Assembly (NCBI RefSeq): GCF_000389965.1
Contig: NC_021191.1
Span: 1,365,501-1,429,500, forward strand
Source: Actinoplanes sp. N902-109
GTDB lineage: Bacteria; Actinomycetota; Actinomycetes; Mycobacteriales; Micromonosporaceae
Direction: 5' to 3'
Length of the DNA stretch: 64,000 nucleotides
Shown here: positions 1 through 8,563 of the stretch, one piece after another
How positions within the stretch are numbered: position 1 is the first letter of the stretch
Layout: each line of letters opens with the position of its first letter
Position numbers and translations under genes: made by a program
The notes under the pieces: model-generated
What the model was told of the DNA's origin: nothing
The model's database searches: none
What the model saw: only the letters and a program-made list of their open reading frames with translations

Positions 1-1
1 G

Positions 2-1960
2 GCCCAGTCGCTGGGGTGGGATGCCCAGCGGTGGCCCGAGGTGGCGGCCCGGCTGGCTGCGCTCGTACCGCAGCAGGAACGTGACCTCGATGCCACCCGG
101 CTGGCCGGGATCGCGGCGCTGCTGGCCGGGGTGCCGGTGGTCTTCGAGCTCGACCGGCTGGACGCGGACGACCGGGCGGTGGCCGACCGGCTCGCGCCGT
201 GGCCGCAGCTCGCGACGGCTTGGCGCACCCTCGACGGCTGGGACGGGCAGCTCGCCGAGCTCGACCGGCTGGTGCTGCTCCGCCCGGAAGTACAGGGATA
301 TGTCCGGCTACGCGAACGCCTCGCGCGAGTCGCTCCGATCTGGGCCGGGCACATCGACGCGGGCCGGGTTCCGCCGGTCTCCGGTGCGGCATGCCTGCGG
401 GCCTGGCAGTGGCGGCAGGCGCAGACGTGGTTCGACCAGGTCATCGGCAGCGTCGACCCGGCCACGCTGAACCACCGGGTCGAACAGTCCCGCGACCGGA
501 TCCGCCGGTTGACCGCCGAGCTGGTGGTGGCGTCGGCCTGGCTGGAGGTCGCCCGCGCGCTCGATGACCGGCGCCGCGCCGCCCTCGCCGACTGGACCAC
601 CGCCCTGCGCAAGATCGGCAAGGGCACCGGGCGCAGCGCCGCGGCCTGGCAGGCGCACGCCCAACGGGCCATGGCCTCGGCCGTCGAAGCCGTGCCGGTC
701 TGGGTCATGTCGGTGGACCGCGCGATCGAGCAGTTCGCCGGGGGCGCGCACTTCGACGTGGTGATCGTCGACGAGGCATCGCAGGCGGACGTGTTCGCGC
801 TGCCGGTGCTCTCGCTGGCCGACCGTGCCGTCGTGGTCGGCGACGATCAGCAGATCGGCCCGCAGCTCGGCTTTGTCGGCGGCGTCACCGGCCTGATCCA
901 CAGCCACCTGCGCGACGTCCCGTCGGCCGAGCACTTCGACCCGGAGTCCTCGCTCTACGACCACGCCGTGCGCCGCTCACCCGAACGCATCCTGCTCACC
1001 GAGCACTTCCGCTGCGTCCCGCAGATCATCGACTTCTCGTCGCGGCACTACTACGACGGCAAGATCCAGCCGCTGCGCGCGGACCGCTCCACCCTCGATC
1101 CGGTACGAACAGAGCACGTGCCGTCCGGGATCCGGGCACCCGTCGCCCCCTTCGGCGACGTCAACCGGCCCGAGGCGGACGCCCTGGTCGACCGGGTCGC
1201 GGCAATCGTGGCCGACCCGGCGTACCGGGGGCGGACCCTCGGCGTGATCAGCCTGCTGAGCACCAGCGGCCAGGCGGCGTACCTGCTGGAGCGCCTGCGC
1301 GAAACCATCGGCGAGGACGAGATGGAAGCCCGCCACCTGCGGGTGGGTGACGCCTACACGTTCCAGGGCGACGAACGCGACGTGGTCCTGGTGTCCATGG
1401 TGGTCTCCGACAACGACGGCCGGCTCGCCGCCTTCACCAAGCGCGAGTACCACCGCCGGATCAACGTCGCCGCCTCCCGCGCCCGCGACCAGCTCTGGAT
1501 CTTCCACTCGGTGCGCGCGTCCTCGCTCAACGCCGACGATGCCCGCGCGCTGCTGCTCACCTACGCCCACAACACCACCCGCCCAGCCCCGCCGGCCGGG
1601 TCCGCGTCCGCGCTCCCCGAGACCGACTTCGAACGCGAGGTGCTGCGCCGGCTGCGCGAACGCGGCTACGACCCGATCGTGCAGTACCGCATCGGCGGCT
1701 ACCGCATCGACTTCGTCCTCAACGCCCCGGACGGCCGCCGCCTGGCCGTCGAATGCGACGGCGAGACCTACCAGGGCCCCCAGCAATGGGAATCCGACCT
1801 GCGCCGCCAGACCATCCTCGAGCGGGTCGGCAACTGCGTCTTCGTCCGCCTCCGGGGCAGCATCTTCGCCCGCGAACCCGAGGCCGCCCTCCGCCCCCTC
1901 TGGCAGCGCATCACCGAACTCGGCATCGCTGCGTCGGACAGCGCTACCGCTGCGGATTGA
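2..1960 (+). CDS. SF1 helicase-nuclease fusion protein, 3' part (5' end outside window)
   Basis: The reading frame is already open at the window edge, so only about 652 C-terminal residues are visible and the Walker A region is missing. What remains shows superfamily 1 (Upf1/DNA2-like) helicase motifs in order: DEAS (about nt 769-780), GDDQQIGPQ (about 839-865), an EHFRC block (about 1000-1015), FQGDERD (about 1362-1382) and NVAASRARD (about 1463-1490). The C-terminal roughly 100 residues (about nt 1626-1930) look like a Vsr/DUF559 type PD-(D/E)xK nuclease, with FEREVLRRLRERGY, IDFVL and AVECDGETY. Helicases joined to this nuclease fold are often found among anti-phage or repair proteins. That role is an inference here, because the upstream partner genes cannot be seen. 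The next gene is convergent, 63 nt away. Confidence 0.82.
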   Translation, partial: AQSLGWDAQRWPEVAARLAALVPQQERDLDATRLAGIAALLAGVPVVFELDRLDADDRAVADRLAPWPQLATAWRTLDGWDGQLAELDRLVLLRPEVQGYVRLRERLARVAPIWAGHIDAGRVPPVSGAACLRAWQWRQAQTWFDQVIGSVDPATLNHRVEQSRDRIRRLTAELVVASAWLEVARALDDRRRAALADWTTALRKIGKGTGRSAAAWQAHAQRAMASAVEAVPVWVMSVDRAIEQFAGGAHFDVVIVDEASQADVFALPVLSLADRAVVVGDDQQIGPQLGFVGGVTGLIHSHLRDVPSAEHFDPESSLYDHAVRRSPERILLTEHFRCVPQIIDFSSRHYYDGKIQPLRADRSTLDPVRTEHVPSGIRAPVAPFGDVNRPEADALVDRVAAIVADPAYRGRTLGVISLLSTSGQAAYLLERLRETIGEDEMEARHLRVGDAYTFQGDERDVVLVSMVVSDNDGRLAAFTKREYHRRINVAASRARDQLWIFHSVRASSLNADDARALLLTYAHNTTRPAPPAGSASALPETDFEREVLRRLRERGYDPIVQYRIGGYRIDFVLNAPDGRRLAVECDGETYQGPQQWESDLRRQTILERVGNCVFVRLRGSIFAREPEAALRPLWQRITELGIAASDSATAAD

Positions 1961-2023
1961 CGCACTCACCCGCCGGGGCCGCGTGGCTGCTCGCCGTTGC
2001 GGACATGTCGGTCCGCTCCGGGA

Positions 2024-2995
2024 TCACCGGGCACCCACCGGGGTGAAGCGGCGGCGGTATTCGGTGGGGGTCAGGCCGGTTTCCCGGCGGAGGAGGGTAC
2101 GGAGATTGGTGGCGGTGCCGAGGCCGGTGCGGCGGGCCACCACGTCGAGGCGGGGTTCGCCGCGTTCGAGGAGGCGGCGGGCGAGGGTGAGGCGTTCGGC
2201 GGTCAGCCAGGCCAGCGGGGTGGTGCCGAGTTCGGCGCGGAAGCGGCGGTGCAGGGTGGCCGGGCTGACCGCGGCGTGGGCGGCCAGGGCGGCGACGGTC
2301 AGCGGCCGGTCGAGGTGTTGCTGGGCCCAGGCGAGCAGCGGGGCCAGCGAGTCGTCCGGGACGGGCGGGATCGGGCGTTCGATGAACTGGCGCTGGCCGC
2401 CGTCGCGGTGGGCGGCGAAGACGAGGCGGCGGCTGACCGCGTTGGCGATCTCGGCGCCGTGGTCGCGGCGGACGATGTGCAGGCCGAGGTCGAGGGCTGC
2501 GGCGCTGCCCGCGGCGGTGAGGATGTCGCCGTCGTCGACGAACAGGACGTCCGGGTGCAGGTCCACGGCGGGGAAGCGGGAGCGGAAGGCGTCCGCCCAC
2601 TGCCAGTGCACGGTGGCTCGGCGGCCGTCGAGCAGGCCGGCCTCGGCGAGGGTGAAGGCGCCGCTGCAGAAGCCGACCATCCGGGCGCCGCGGTCGTGGG
2701 CGCGGCGGATCGCGGCCAGCACGGCGGGGCGGTGGGGCAGCTCGACGTCCGGGCGGTTGGGGACGATCACCGTGTCCGCCTCGTCCAGCGCCGCCAGCGG
2801 GGCGACCCCGGTCAGGCTGAAGAAGCCGTCGCGCATGCGGGTGGTGCCGGTCGCCGCGCACAGCCGGAAGTCGTACAGGTCGCGGCCCAGCTCGGGGCGC
2901 CGCAGGCCGAACACCTCGGTGGCGCAGCCGAGCTCGAACGGGTTGGAGTTCGCGTCGACCAGCACCACGACCCGGTGCAAGGATTCTTTCGGCAT
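2024..2995 (-). CDS. GlxA-family transcriptional regulator (DJ-1/PfpI domain + AraC HTH)
   Basis: A protein of 323 aa with the GlxA layout. The N-terminal half is a DJ-1/PfpI-like domain, with an MVGFCSGAFTLAEAG segment holding the cysteine of the nucleophile-elbow position. The C-terminal roughly 100 residues are an AraC/XylS helix-turn-helix pair (HAAVSPATLHRRFRAELG, then TGLGTATNLRTLLRRETG, ending in PTEYRRRF). In this family the DJ-1 part is thought to sense a small molecule or bind ligand rather than act as an enzyme. The gene is divergent from a small cupin gene 52 nt away, which makes that cupin the first candidate target. The start is the ATG at 2995. Confidence 0.9.
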   Translation of the reverse strand: MPKESLHRVVVLVDANSNPFELGCATEVFGLRRPELGRDLYDFRLCAATGTTRMRDGFFSLTGVAPLAALDEADTVIVPNRPDVELPHRPAVLAAIRRAHDRGARMVGFCSGAFTLAEAGLLDGRRATVHWQWADAFRSRFPAVDLHPDVLFVDDGDILTAAGSAAALDLGLHIVRRDHGAEIANAVSRRLVFAAHRDGGQRQFIERPIPPVPDDSLAPLLAWAQQHLDRPLTVAALAAHAAVSPATLHRRFRAELGTTPLAWLTAERLTLARRLLERGEPRLDVVARRTGLGTATNLRTLLRRETGLTPTEYRRRFTPVGAR

Positions 2996-3047
2996 GCGCG
3001 ATTTCTAGCACTCACGGCCGCGGTTCGGCAGGGCGCAGCCTTGATCC

Positions 3048-3431
3048 ATGACGTCACTCGACAACGCCTTGGGCAGTTTCGACGAGCTGTGGAGCCCACG
3101 GATCGTGACCACCGTCAACGACTACGACGTGCGGATCGCCAAGGTGCAGGGCGAGCACATCTGGCACACCCACGAGCACACCGACGAGTTCTTCCTCGTT
3201 CTGGAGGGGGAACTGGAGATCGCGCTCCCCGACCGTACGGTGCGACTGGGCCGGCACGACGTCTTCACCGTGCCGCGCGGCACCGAGCACAAGCCGAGCT
3301 CAGCCGGCGGGGCCTCGATCCTGATGGTCGAGCCGAGCGGGACGCTGACCGTGGGGGACCGGCACGAGGACGTGCCGGCGCACGTGGACGCTACGACCGG
3401 GCATCGGCTGACGACTCGATCCGAGCCTTGA
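3048..3431 (+). CDS. small cupin-domain protein
   Basis: A protein of 127 aa with a single beta-barrel cupin fold. The HTHEHTDEFFLVLEGELEIAL segment gives the usual His-X-His ... Glu metal-binding set of cupin motif 1, and the second motif follows around VPRGTEHKPSS. Proteins of this size usually bind a metal or a small ligand and have varied functions; no substrate can be named. It is divergent from a GlxA/AraC regulator. Its last 41 nt overlap the 3' end of the convergent downstream gene, so the two transcripts are antisense to each other at their ends. Confidence 0.85.
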   Translation: MTSLDNALGSFDELWSPRIVTTVNDYDVRIAKVQGEHIWHTHEHTDEFFLVLEGELEIALPDRTVRLGRHDVFTVPRGTEHKPSSAGGASILMVEPSGTLTVGDRHEDVPAHVDATTGHRLTTRSEP

Positions 3432-4983
3432 TCCCGGTGTGCTCGGCGAGCAGGTTGAGCAGGGCCGGGCCGTCCAGGAGTTCGACCGGGCGGCCGGTCA
3501 GCTCGTCCTGCACCGCGGGGTCGAAGCCGTCGGTGGCCACGATCACACCCTTGGTCGCGCCGGCCTCGATCACCTCGGTGGCGACGGCCGACGCCGTGAC
3601 CGTGTCGACCTGACCCCGTACGGCATGGATCACGACCGGGCCGCCGAAGAGCGGGCGGGGGTCGGTGGCCAGCCAGCGGCCGTCCTTGGCCGGACCCATC
3701 GACAGGCCCATCGTGCAGAACAGGTCGCCGATGATCTGCTCCCACTCGCTCGCCGGCATGGTGGTCAGGTCGGGCCGCTCGTCGATGTCGGCCAGGACGT
3801 TGAACTCCTGGGTGAAGTCGTTGTCCGCCTCGCGGTCGAAGTCGAGGACCGGGGTGACGCCGGCCAGCTCGTCGGGTGTGCCGGACAGGCCGCCCTGCAG
3901 GTGCTTGAGGCAGGCGACCGGGTCGACCCGGCGCAGCTTGATCGCCGCGAACGTCTCGCGGTCGACGTCGAGCGAGACCAGGCACGGGCGGACGAACTGG
4001 CCGGTGCGCCGGTCGATGGTGTCGACGATGCCGTTGAACAGGACCTTGCGGACCAGACCACCACGGTCGGCCTCGATGATCTCGTGGACGGTCCGCAGCG
4101 CCACCATCGCGATGACCTCGGTGTAACGGCGGCGGATCTCGGTCTCGTCGCGCGGCACCGCGAGCAGGTCGTCGCGGACGCGGTCGTAGCGGTACTCCTT
4201 GACCACCGGGATCACCTCGACCGGCGGCAGGTGGTACTCGATCAGCAGATGCTGTTGTTTCGGCAGGTAGGCCAGCCGGAAGTGCTGTGGGAAGTCGTCC
4301 GGGTACACCGAGTTGCCGAGCACCATGGCGAAATACTCGACCACCGAGGACGGGTCGGCGCTCGCGACGGCTGCGGCGAACCGGTCGACCTCGGCGTTGT
4401 ACGCCTGCAGTTTCGCCTCGTGGCGCTGCTTGTACGCCACGTACTGCTGCTCACGGGCGGCGAGGCGGCGCTTGCGGCGCTCCTCGTGCTCGGCCCACTG
4501 CGCCCTGGCCTGCTCGAACGCCCGCCGGGCCGCGGCCACCTGCTGGGCGTGCAGCCGCTCACCACCGAGGATCTTGCCGACGCCGCGCGGCTCCGGCGGG
4601 GCGTAGCTCGCCCATGACGGCTCGGGCGCCGGCCGGCCCAGCGGCCCGGGGTCGAACGGTGGCACCGCGACGGTCTTCTTGAACCGGTCGAGGTCGATGT
4701 GATCGTCGACATCCAGCGTGGACAGCAGCAACCGGTCGAGATCGGCGAGCCGGGCCCGCAGATCGGCGTTCGCGGCGGCGGCGTCGGCCGTGCGCGCCTC
4801 CGCGTACAGCCGGCGGTGCTCGCGCTGCCGGTCGGCGTCGGCCGCGGCCTGCTGAGCGGCGGCTATCGCCAGGTCGGCGTTGCGCCGGATCAGCTGCCGC
4901 TGCTGCGCGGCCGCGGTGCGGGCGCGCTGATCGGCGGCCGCCTGGGTGGCCTGCGCCCGTTGCATGTCCCGAATGATGCCCAT
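3391..4983 (-). CDS. coiled-coil protein with degenerate Mrr-like restriction endonuclease domain
   Basis: A protein of 530 aa. The first 100 or so residues are rich in Gln, Arg and Ala and should form a coiled coil; a second charged helix follows around residues 150-200. A middle domain of unknown family (about 215-400) has regular secondary structure. The last roughly 130 residues resemble the Mrr/PD-(D/E)xK nuclease fold: SEWEQIIGDLFCTMGL at the start, then GVIVATDGFDPAVQDEL and VELLDGPALLNLL at the end. The place where active Mrr proteins carry a Gln-x-Lys strand reads VVIHAVRGQVD, so the catalytic lysine appears to be lost. It may bind DNA without cutting it. The start is the ATG at 4983; the 3' end overlaps the cupin gene by 41 nt. 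Confidence 0.72.
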   Translation of the reverse strand: MGIIRDMQRAQATQAAADQRARTAAAQQRQLIRRNADLAIAAAQQAAADADRQREHRRLYAEARTADAAAANADLRARLADLDRLLLSTLDVDDHIDLDRFKKTVAVPPFDPGPLGRPAPEPSWASYAPPEPRGVGKILGGERLHAQQVAAARRAFEQARAQWAEHEERRKRRLAAREQQYVAYKQRHEAKLQAYNAEVDRFAAAVASADPSSVVEYFAMVLGNSVYPDDFPQHFRLAYLPKQQHLLIEYHLPPVEVIPVVKEYRYDRVRDDLLAVPRDETEIRRRYTEVIAMVALRTVHEIIEADRGGLVRKVLFNGIVDTIDRRTGQFVRPCLVSLDVDRETFAAIKLRRVDPVACLKHLQGGLSGTPDELAGVTPVLDFDREADNDFTQEFNVLADIDERPDLTTMPASEWEQIIGDLFCTMGLSMGPAKDGRWLATDPRPLFGGPVVIHAVRGQVDTVTASAVATEVIEAGATKGVIVATDGFDPAVQDELTGRPVELLDGPALLNLLAEHTGIKARIESSADARS

Positions 4984-5334
4984 GCGTCATCCCTGCTTTC
5001 GTGCCCGGACAGCCACCATATCCACCGCTTCTGGATCACCGTTCGGGGCCTTCCGGGCAAGATCACCGTCTCGCCGTTGCAGATCGTTCCAATGTCGCCA
5101 CTCGCAGTAACTGTCCGTCATGGATCTCGGGGTGCCGGAGTGGTGCCGGAGCGCGATGACGTCGTCGTCCGATCGGGTAAATCCGGGCGCTGAACGGCGG
5201 AGAACAACCTGTTCTTTGTGTTCCGGGGCCAGGTGCGAAAACATTGGAACGGACGCCCCCTGTTACATCGACCGGTGACAGGTCGTAATAGGTCGGGGGC
5301 ATCGTTCACTCGGGAGGGGAGGGGGCAGCAGCGC
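4984..5334. other. divergent intergenic region, no convincing gene
   Basis: This 351-bp spacer separates two divergently transcribed genes, so it should hold both promoters. It contains an 11-bp motif at 5085-5095 (CGTTCCAATGT) and its exact reverse complement at 5241-5251, about 145 bp apart. There is also a short inverted repeat CGACC...GGTCG at about 5268-5285. Small open frames exist on the minus strand, but their codon use is unlike the neighbouring genes. A purine-rich ribosome binding site lies just before the ATG at 5335. Confidence 0.5.
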
Positions 5335-7089
5335 ATGACGGCACCAGACGAGCGGTTCCCGCGGCCGCGGGCGTTGCGGGACCGCCTTTCCCGGCGCCCG
5401 CGCTACAGCCCCAACGCGGGGCCGAAGCCGGCGCACCTCCCGGAGGCTCGGACGCCCGTGGACGATGAGGTCTGGTTCCTGTACACCGCCGACGGCGACC
5501 GGGTGGTCTGGTCCGAAGGCCTGATCGCCCTGCTCGGCACCGGCTTCGAGGGCACCCGGGTCAGCCGGCAGCTGCTCACCCATTACGTGCACCGCGACGA
5601 CCATGCCAAGGCGCTCGCCTCGATCACCCAGGCCTGGACGGCCCGCGAGCCGGTCGACGTCACCGCGCGGCTGCTGCGCCCCGACGGCAGCTGGTTCGAC
5701 GTCGACTGCCGCCTCGAACCCATCACCGGCCGCGACGGCACGGTCAGCGGCATCCGCGGCGCCCTGCGTGACGTCTCCGCCCGCGAGCGCGCCCGCCGTG
5801 AGGTCGACCGGCTCACCCGCCGCGGTGAGACGGTGCAGCCCTCGATCATCCACCCCGACCCCGCGACCGGCCTGCTCACCCGGGCTCGCTTCGCCGACGG
5901 GATCGACCGGGCCCGCCGTGGCGGGGGAGCGGTGCTGATCATCCGGGTCGAGCCCGACCGGGCCGAGCTCGGCGGCCGCGACGGGGCCGAGCTGCTGCAC
6001 CGGGCCGCCCGCGTGCTCGAGGGTTTGCTCCGGCCGGGTGATCTGCTCGGCCGCACCGGGCCCAAGGAGATCGGCGTACTGCTGCCCGGCACCTCCTGGG
6101 CCATGGCGCGGCGCCAGGCCGATCTGTTCGTCGAGGCGCTGCGCACGCAGGCGTTCGTGCTGCCCGACGCCTGGGTGCACGCCCAGGTCTGGGCCGGGCT
6201 CGTGCGCTTCCGTCCCGACTGCGAGGCCGGCAGCCACGACCTGCTGATCGACGCCGAACACGCCTGGCGGCAGGCCCGCGAGACCGATCGGCTGGTCACC
6301 CTCGTGCCCGACCCGGTGCCGGCCCGCGACCGCCAGGGCTCCTACCGCAACCGCGTGGCCGAGGCCCTGGGCACCGACCGCTTCACCCTGTACGCGCAGC
6401 CCATCCTCGAACTGCAGACCAACCGCGTGCTGCGGCACGAGGTGCTGCTGCGGGTGCTCGACGAGAACGGCACCCCCCAGTCACCGATCCACGTGCTGGA
6501 CACCGCCGAACGCCTCGACGCCGTCTTCGACATCGACCTCTGGGTGGTCGAGCGCACCCTGGAGCTGGCCGGCTCGCTGCCCGCCCACTCCTTCCAGATC
6601 AACCTCTCCGGCCGTACGGTCGGAGACCCGCGCCTGACCACCGAGATCGAGGCGCTGTTCGACCGGTACGCCGTGAACGCCGAGCAGCTGACGTTCGAGA
6701 TCACCGAGACCGCCCTGATCGGCAACCTCAGCGAGGCCCGGCGCTTCGCCGACCGCATCCGCGACCTCGGCTGCCAGCTCGCCCTCGACGACTTCGGCTC
6801 CGGCTACGCCTCGTTCCGCTACCTGCGCCTGTTCCCCATCGACCTGGTCAAGATCGACGGCGATTACGTACGGGACCTGGTCACCAACCCGCAGGACCAG
6901 GTCCTCGTCCAGGCGCTCATCCAGGTCTGCCAGGCGTACGGCATCCACACGGTCGCCGAGTACGTCCAGGACGAGCCGACCCTGCGGATGCTGCGCGAGT
7001 TCGGGGTCGACTTCGTGCAGGGCTACCTGATCGGCCGCCCGGCGCCGGTCTCGACCCTGACGGCGGGCACCCGGCTCCGCTCGTCCTGA
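5335..7089 (+). CDS. PAS-GGDEF-EAL cyclic-di-GMP signalling protein
   Basis: A protein of 584 aa from the ATG at 5335, chosen because a strong GGGAGGGGAGGGGG ribosome binding site precedes it; the frame is open 39 codons further upstream. The order is an N-terminal linker, a PAS domain (about residues 40-150), a GGDEF-like domain (about 170-315) and an EAL domain (about 330-575). The GGDEF signature reads GPKEI, so diguanylate cyclase activity is probably lost. The EAL domain keeps its metal and catalytic residues: HEVLLRV (EVL for EAL), INLSGR, FEITET, ALDDFGSGY, LVKIDGDY, VAEYV and VQGYLIGRP. It therefore probably hydrolyses c-di-GMP, with the degenerate GGDEF part acting as a regulator. 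No membrane segment is seen. Confidence 0.9.
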   Translation: MTAPDERFPRPRALRDRLSRRPRYSPNAGPKPAHLPEARTPVDDEVWFLYTADGDRVVWSEGLIALLGTGFEGTRVSRQLLTHYVHRDDHAKALASITQAWTAREPVDVTARLLRPDGSWFDVDCRLEPITGRDGTVSGIRGALRDVSARERARREVDRLTRRGETVQPSIIHPDPATGLLTRARFADGIDRARRGGGAVLIIRVEPDRAELGGRDGAELLHRAARVLEGLLRPGDLLGRTGPKEIGVLLPGTSWAMARRQADLFVEALRTQAFVLPDAWVHAQVWAGLVRFRPDCEAGSHDLLIDAEHAWRQARETDRLVTLVPDPVPARDRQGSYRNRVAEALGTDRFTLYAQPILELQTNRVLRHEVLLRVLDENGTPQSPIHVLDTAERLDAVFDIDLWVVERTLELAGSLPAHSFQINLSGRTVGDPRLTTEIEALFDRYAVNAEQLTFEITETALIGNLSEARRFADRIRDLGCQLALDDFGSGYASFRYLRLFPIDLVKIDGDYVRDLVTNPQDQVLVQALIQVCQAYGIHTVAEYVQDEPTLRMLREFGVDFVQGYLIGRPAPVSTLTAGTRLRSS

Positions 7090-7126
7090 GGATTGCTTCG
7101 GTCCGCCCGCGGGTAACGGCCAGGTC

Positions 7127-7516
7127 ATGGAGCACTACACGATCGCCACGGTTGCCGAGCAGAACCCTGACTTCCGCCGAGTGTTGTGGACGGGCAAGCA
7201 CACCCAGCTCGTCATCATGACGATCCCGCCGGGCGGCGAGATCGGCGAGGAGGTCCACGAGGTGGACCAGATCCTGACGTTCGTGAGCGGCACCGGTGAG
7301 GCCAAGGTCAGCGGCCAGACCCGCAAGGTGAACCAGGGCGACCTGGTCGTGGTCCCGGCCGGCCACAAGCACAACTTCACGAACGCGGGCCCCAACCCGC
7401 TCGTGCTCTACACGGTCTACGGCCCGCCGGAGCACGCGGACGGCGCCATCCACAAGACCAAGGAAGAGGCGGACGCCCTCGAAGAGGCCGGCAAGGACGA
7501 GCCGCCGCAGAACTGA
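7127..7516 (+). CDS. cupin-domain protein
   Basis: A protein of 129 aa, a single-domain cupin unrelated in detail to the one at 3048. The metal-binding motif is built from PPGGEIGEEVHEVDQILTF followed by VVPAGHKHNFTNAG. The C-terminal tail (KTKEEADALEEAGKDE) is charged and probably helical. It resembles small actinobacterial cupins found near stress genes, but no function is known. It lies 37 nt after the EAL protein and could be co-transcribed with it. A strong hairpin follows the stop codon. Confidence 0.85.
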   Translation: MEHYTIATVAEQNPDFRRVLWTGKHTQLVIMTIPPGGEIGEEVHEVDQILTFVSGTGEAKVSGQTRKVNQGDLVVVPAGHKHNFTNAGPNPLVLYTVYGPPEHADGAIHKTKEEADALEEAGKDEPPQN

Positions 7517-7537
7517 GCCGCTCGCGGTGCTTGCTTG

Positions 7538-7595
7538 CGGCGCGGCGCCGGGAGCGGCCGTGGCCCCCCAGCCAGCCGGTCCCGGCGCCGCGCCG
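7538..7595 (+). terminator. hairpin after cupin gene, likely terminator
   Basis: Perfect 16-bp inverted repeat (7538-7553 with 7580-7595), all G/C-rich, 22 nt after the cupin stop codon. There is no run of T, as is common for actinobacterial terminators. Confidence 0.55.
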
Positions 7596-7896
7596 GAGGG
7601 GAAAGTCCGGCCGTGACCATACCCTTGAGCGTTCAAGGAAGTCGATCGAGCTGCCCGTTTGTTTGGCTGCCGGTTCCCTTACCGTGGTGGCGCCGTGACC
7701 TGGCCGGGCCGCCACGACCTGATCGGAATCGGCCGACCACACCGTCCGGCAGCATCCCGCCGGCCGCGGGCACCGCCCGTACCGTGATCCGCCTCGCGCA
7801 CCCGCAGTCCGCCTTGCGCAGGCTTTGCGCCGAAGGTGACCAGAAGGTGGCCACCCAGCCGTTCAACAGCGGACCGGCGGTAACTAACCTGCTGCC
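7596..7896. other. intergenic region upstream of MarR gene
   Basis: Gene-free spacer of about 300 bp. It holds an inverted repeat at 7623-7638 (CCTTGA-GCGT-TCAAGG) of the size bound by dimeric MarR or TetR repressors. It lies about 260 bp from the MarR start, so the link is uncertain. I see no coding frame with typical codon use. Confidence 0.4.
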
Positions 7897-8358
7897 ATGG
7901 ACGAGCCTCGGTGGTTGACCGACGAGCAGCAGCGAGCGTGGCGCAAATTCGTCGAGGTGCTCGTCAAGGTTCCTGCCGGGCTGGAAGGCCAGCTGCAGCG
8001 GGACGCCGGTCTGACACACATGGGCTTTCAGGTGATGGCCACCCTGTCGGAGCGCGAGGACCGCCGCCTCCCGATGAGCCGCCTGGCCCGGCTCGCCAGC
8101 GCCTCGCTGTCCCGCCTCTCCCACGTCGTGGCCCGCCTCGAAGCCCAAGGCTGGGTACGCCGCGAGCGCGACCCGGACGACGGCCGGGTGCAGATCGCCG
8201 TGCTGACCGACCACGGCTACGACAAGATCGTCGAGGCAGCGCCGGGCCACGCCGAGAAGGTGCAGCAACTGGTCTTCGACCGCCTCACCGGGCCGCAGGT
8301 CCGCCAGCTGGCCAAGCTCTGTGAATCGCTCCTCGAAGCCCCCGCCGACCAGCTCTGA
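7897..8358 (+). CDS. MarR-family transcriptional regulator
   Basis: A protein of 153 aa with the MarR winged-helix layout. A dimerisation helix comes first, then MSRLARLASASLSRLSHVVARLEAQGWVRRERDPDDGR, where the recognition helix is followed by the wing containing the family's DPDDGR turn. C-terminal helices complete the dimer interface. MarR proteins usually repress a neighbouring transporter or enzyme until a small phenolic or oxidising ligand binds. No divergent target gene is present here; the convergent neighbour is a TPM-domain membrane protein. The start is the ATG at 7897. Confidence 0.9.
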   Translation: MDEPRWLTDEQQRAWRKFVEVLVKVPAGLEGQLQRDAGLTHMGFQVMATLSEREDRRLPMSRLARLASASLSRLSHVVARLEAQGWVRRERDPDDGRVQIAVLTDHGYDKIVEAAPGHAEKVQQLVFDRLTGPQVRQLAKLCESLLEAPADQL

Positions 8359-8563
8359 CCCGGCAACGCCGGTGGCATCCCGGCGCCGCTGTGCCCGGCA
8401 CTGCGGGCCACGGATACGGATGCCCCGGTGTGCAGGACGTCGACTCAGGTACTACTTCCGTGAGCGCGTGGTCAGAATCGGCCACCGGCTGGTCATGCCG
8501 CAGCTTGTGGGGCACCTCGCTGGGAAGCGGCCGCGCGCTTGCCGCCCCGCCACAGCAGCCCGC

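Noticed and set aside
4987..5244. 85-codon minus-strand frame just upstream of the Mrr-like gene
   Set aside because: Codon use unlike neighbouring genes and no recognisable motif; the spacer is better explained as a divergent promoter region.
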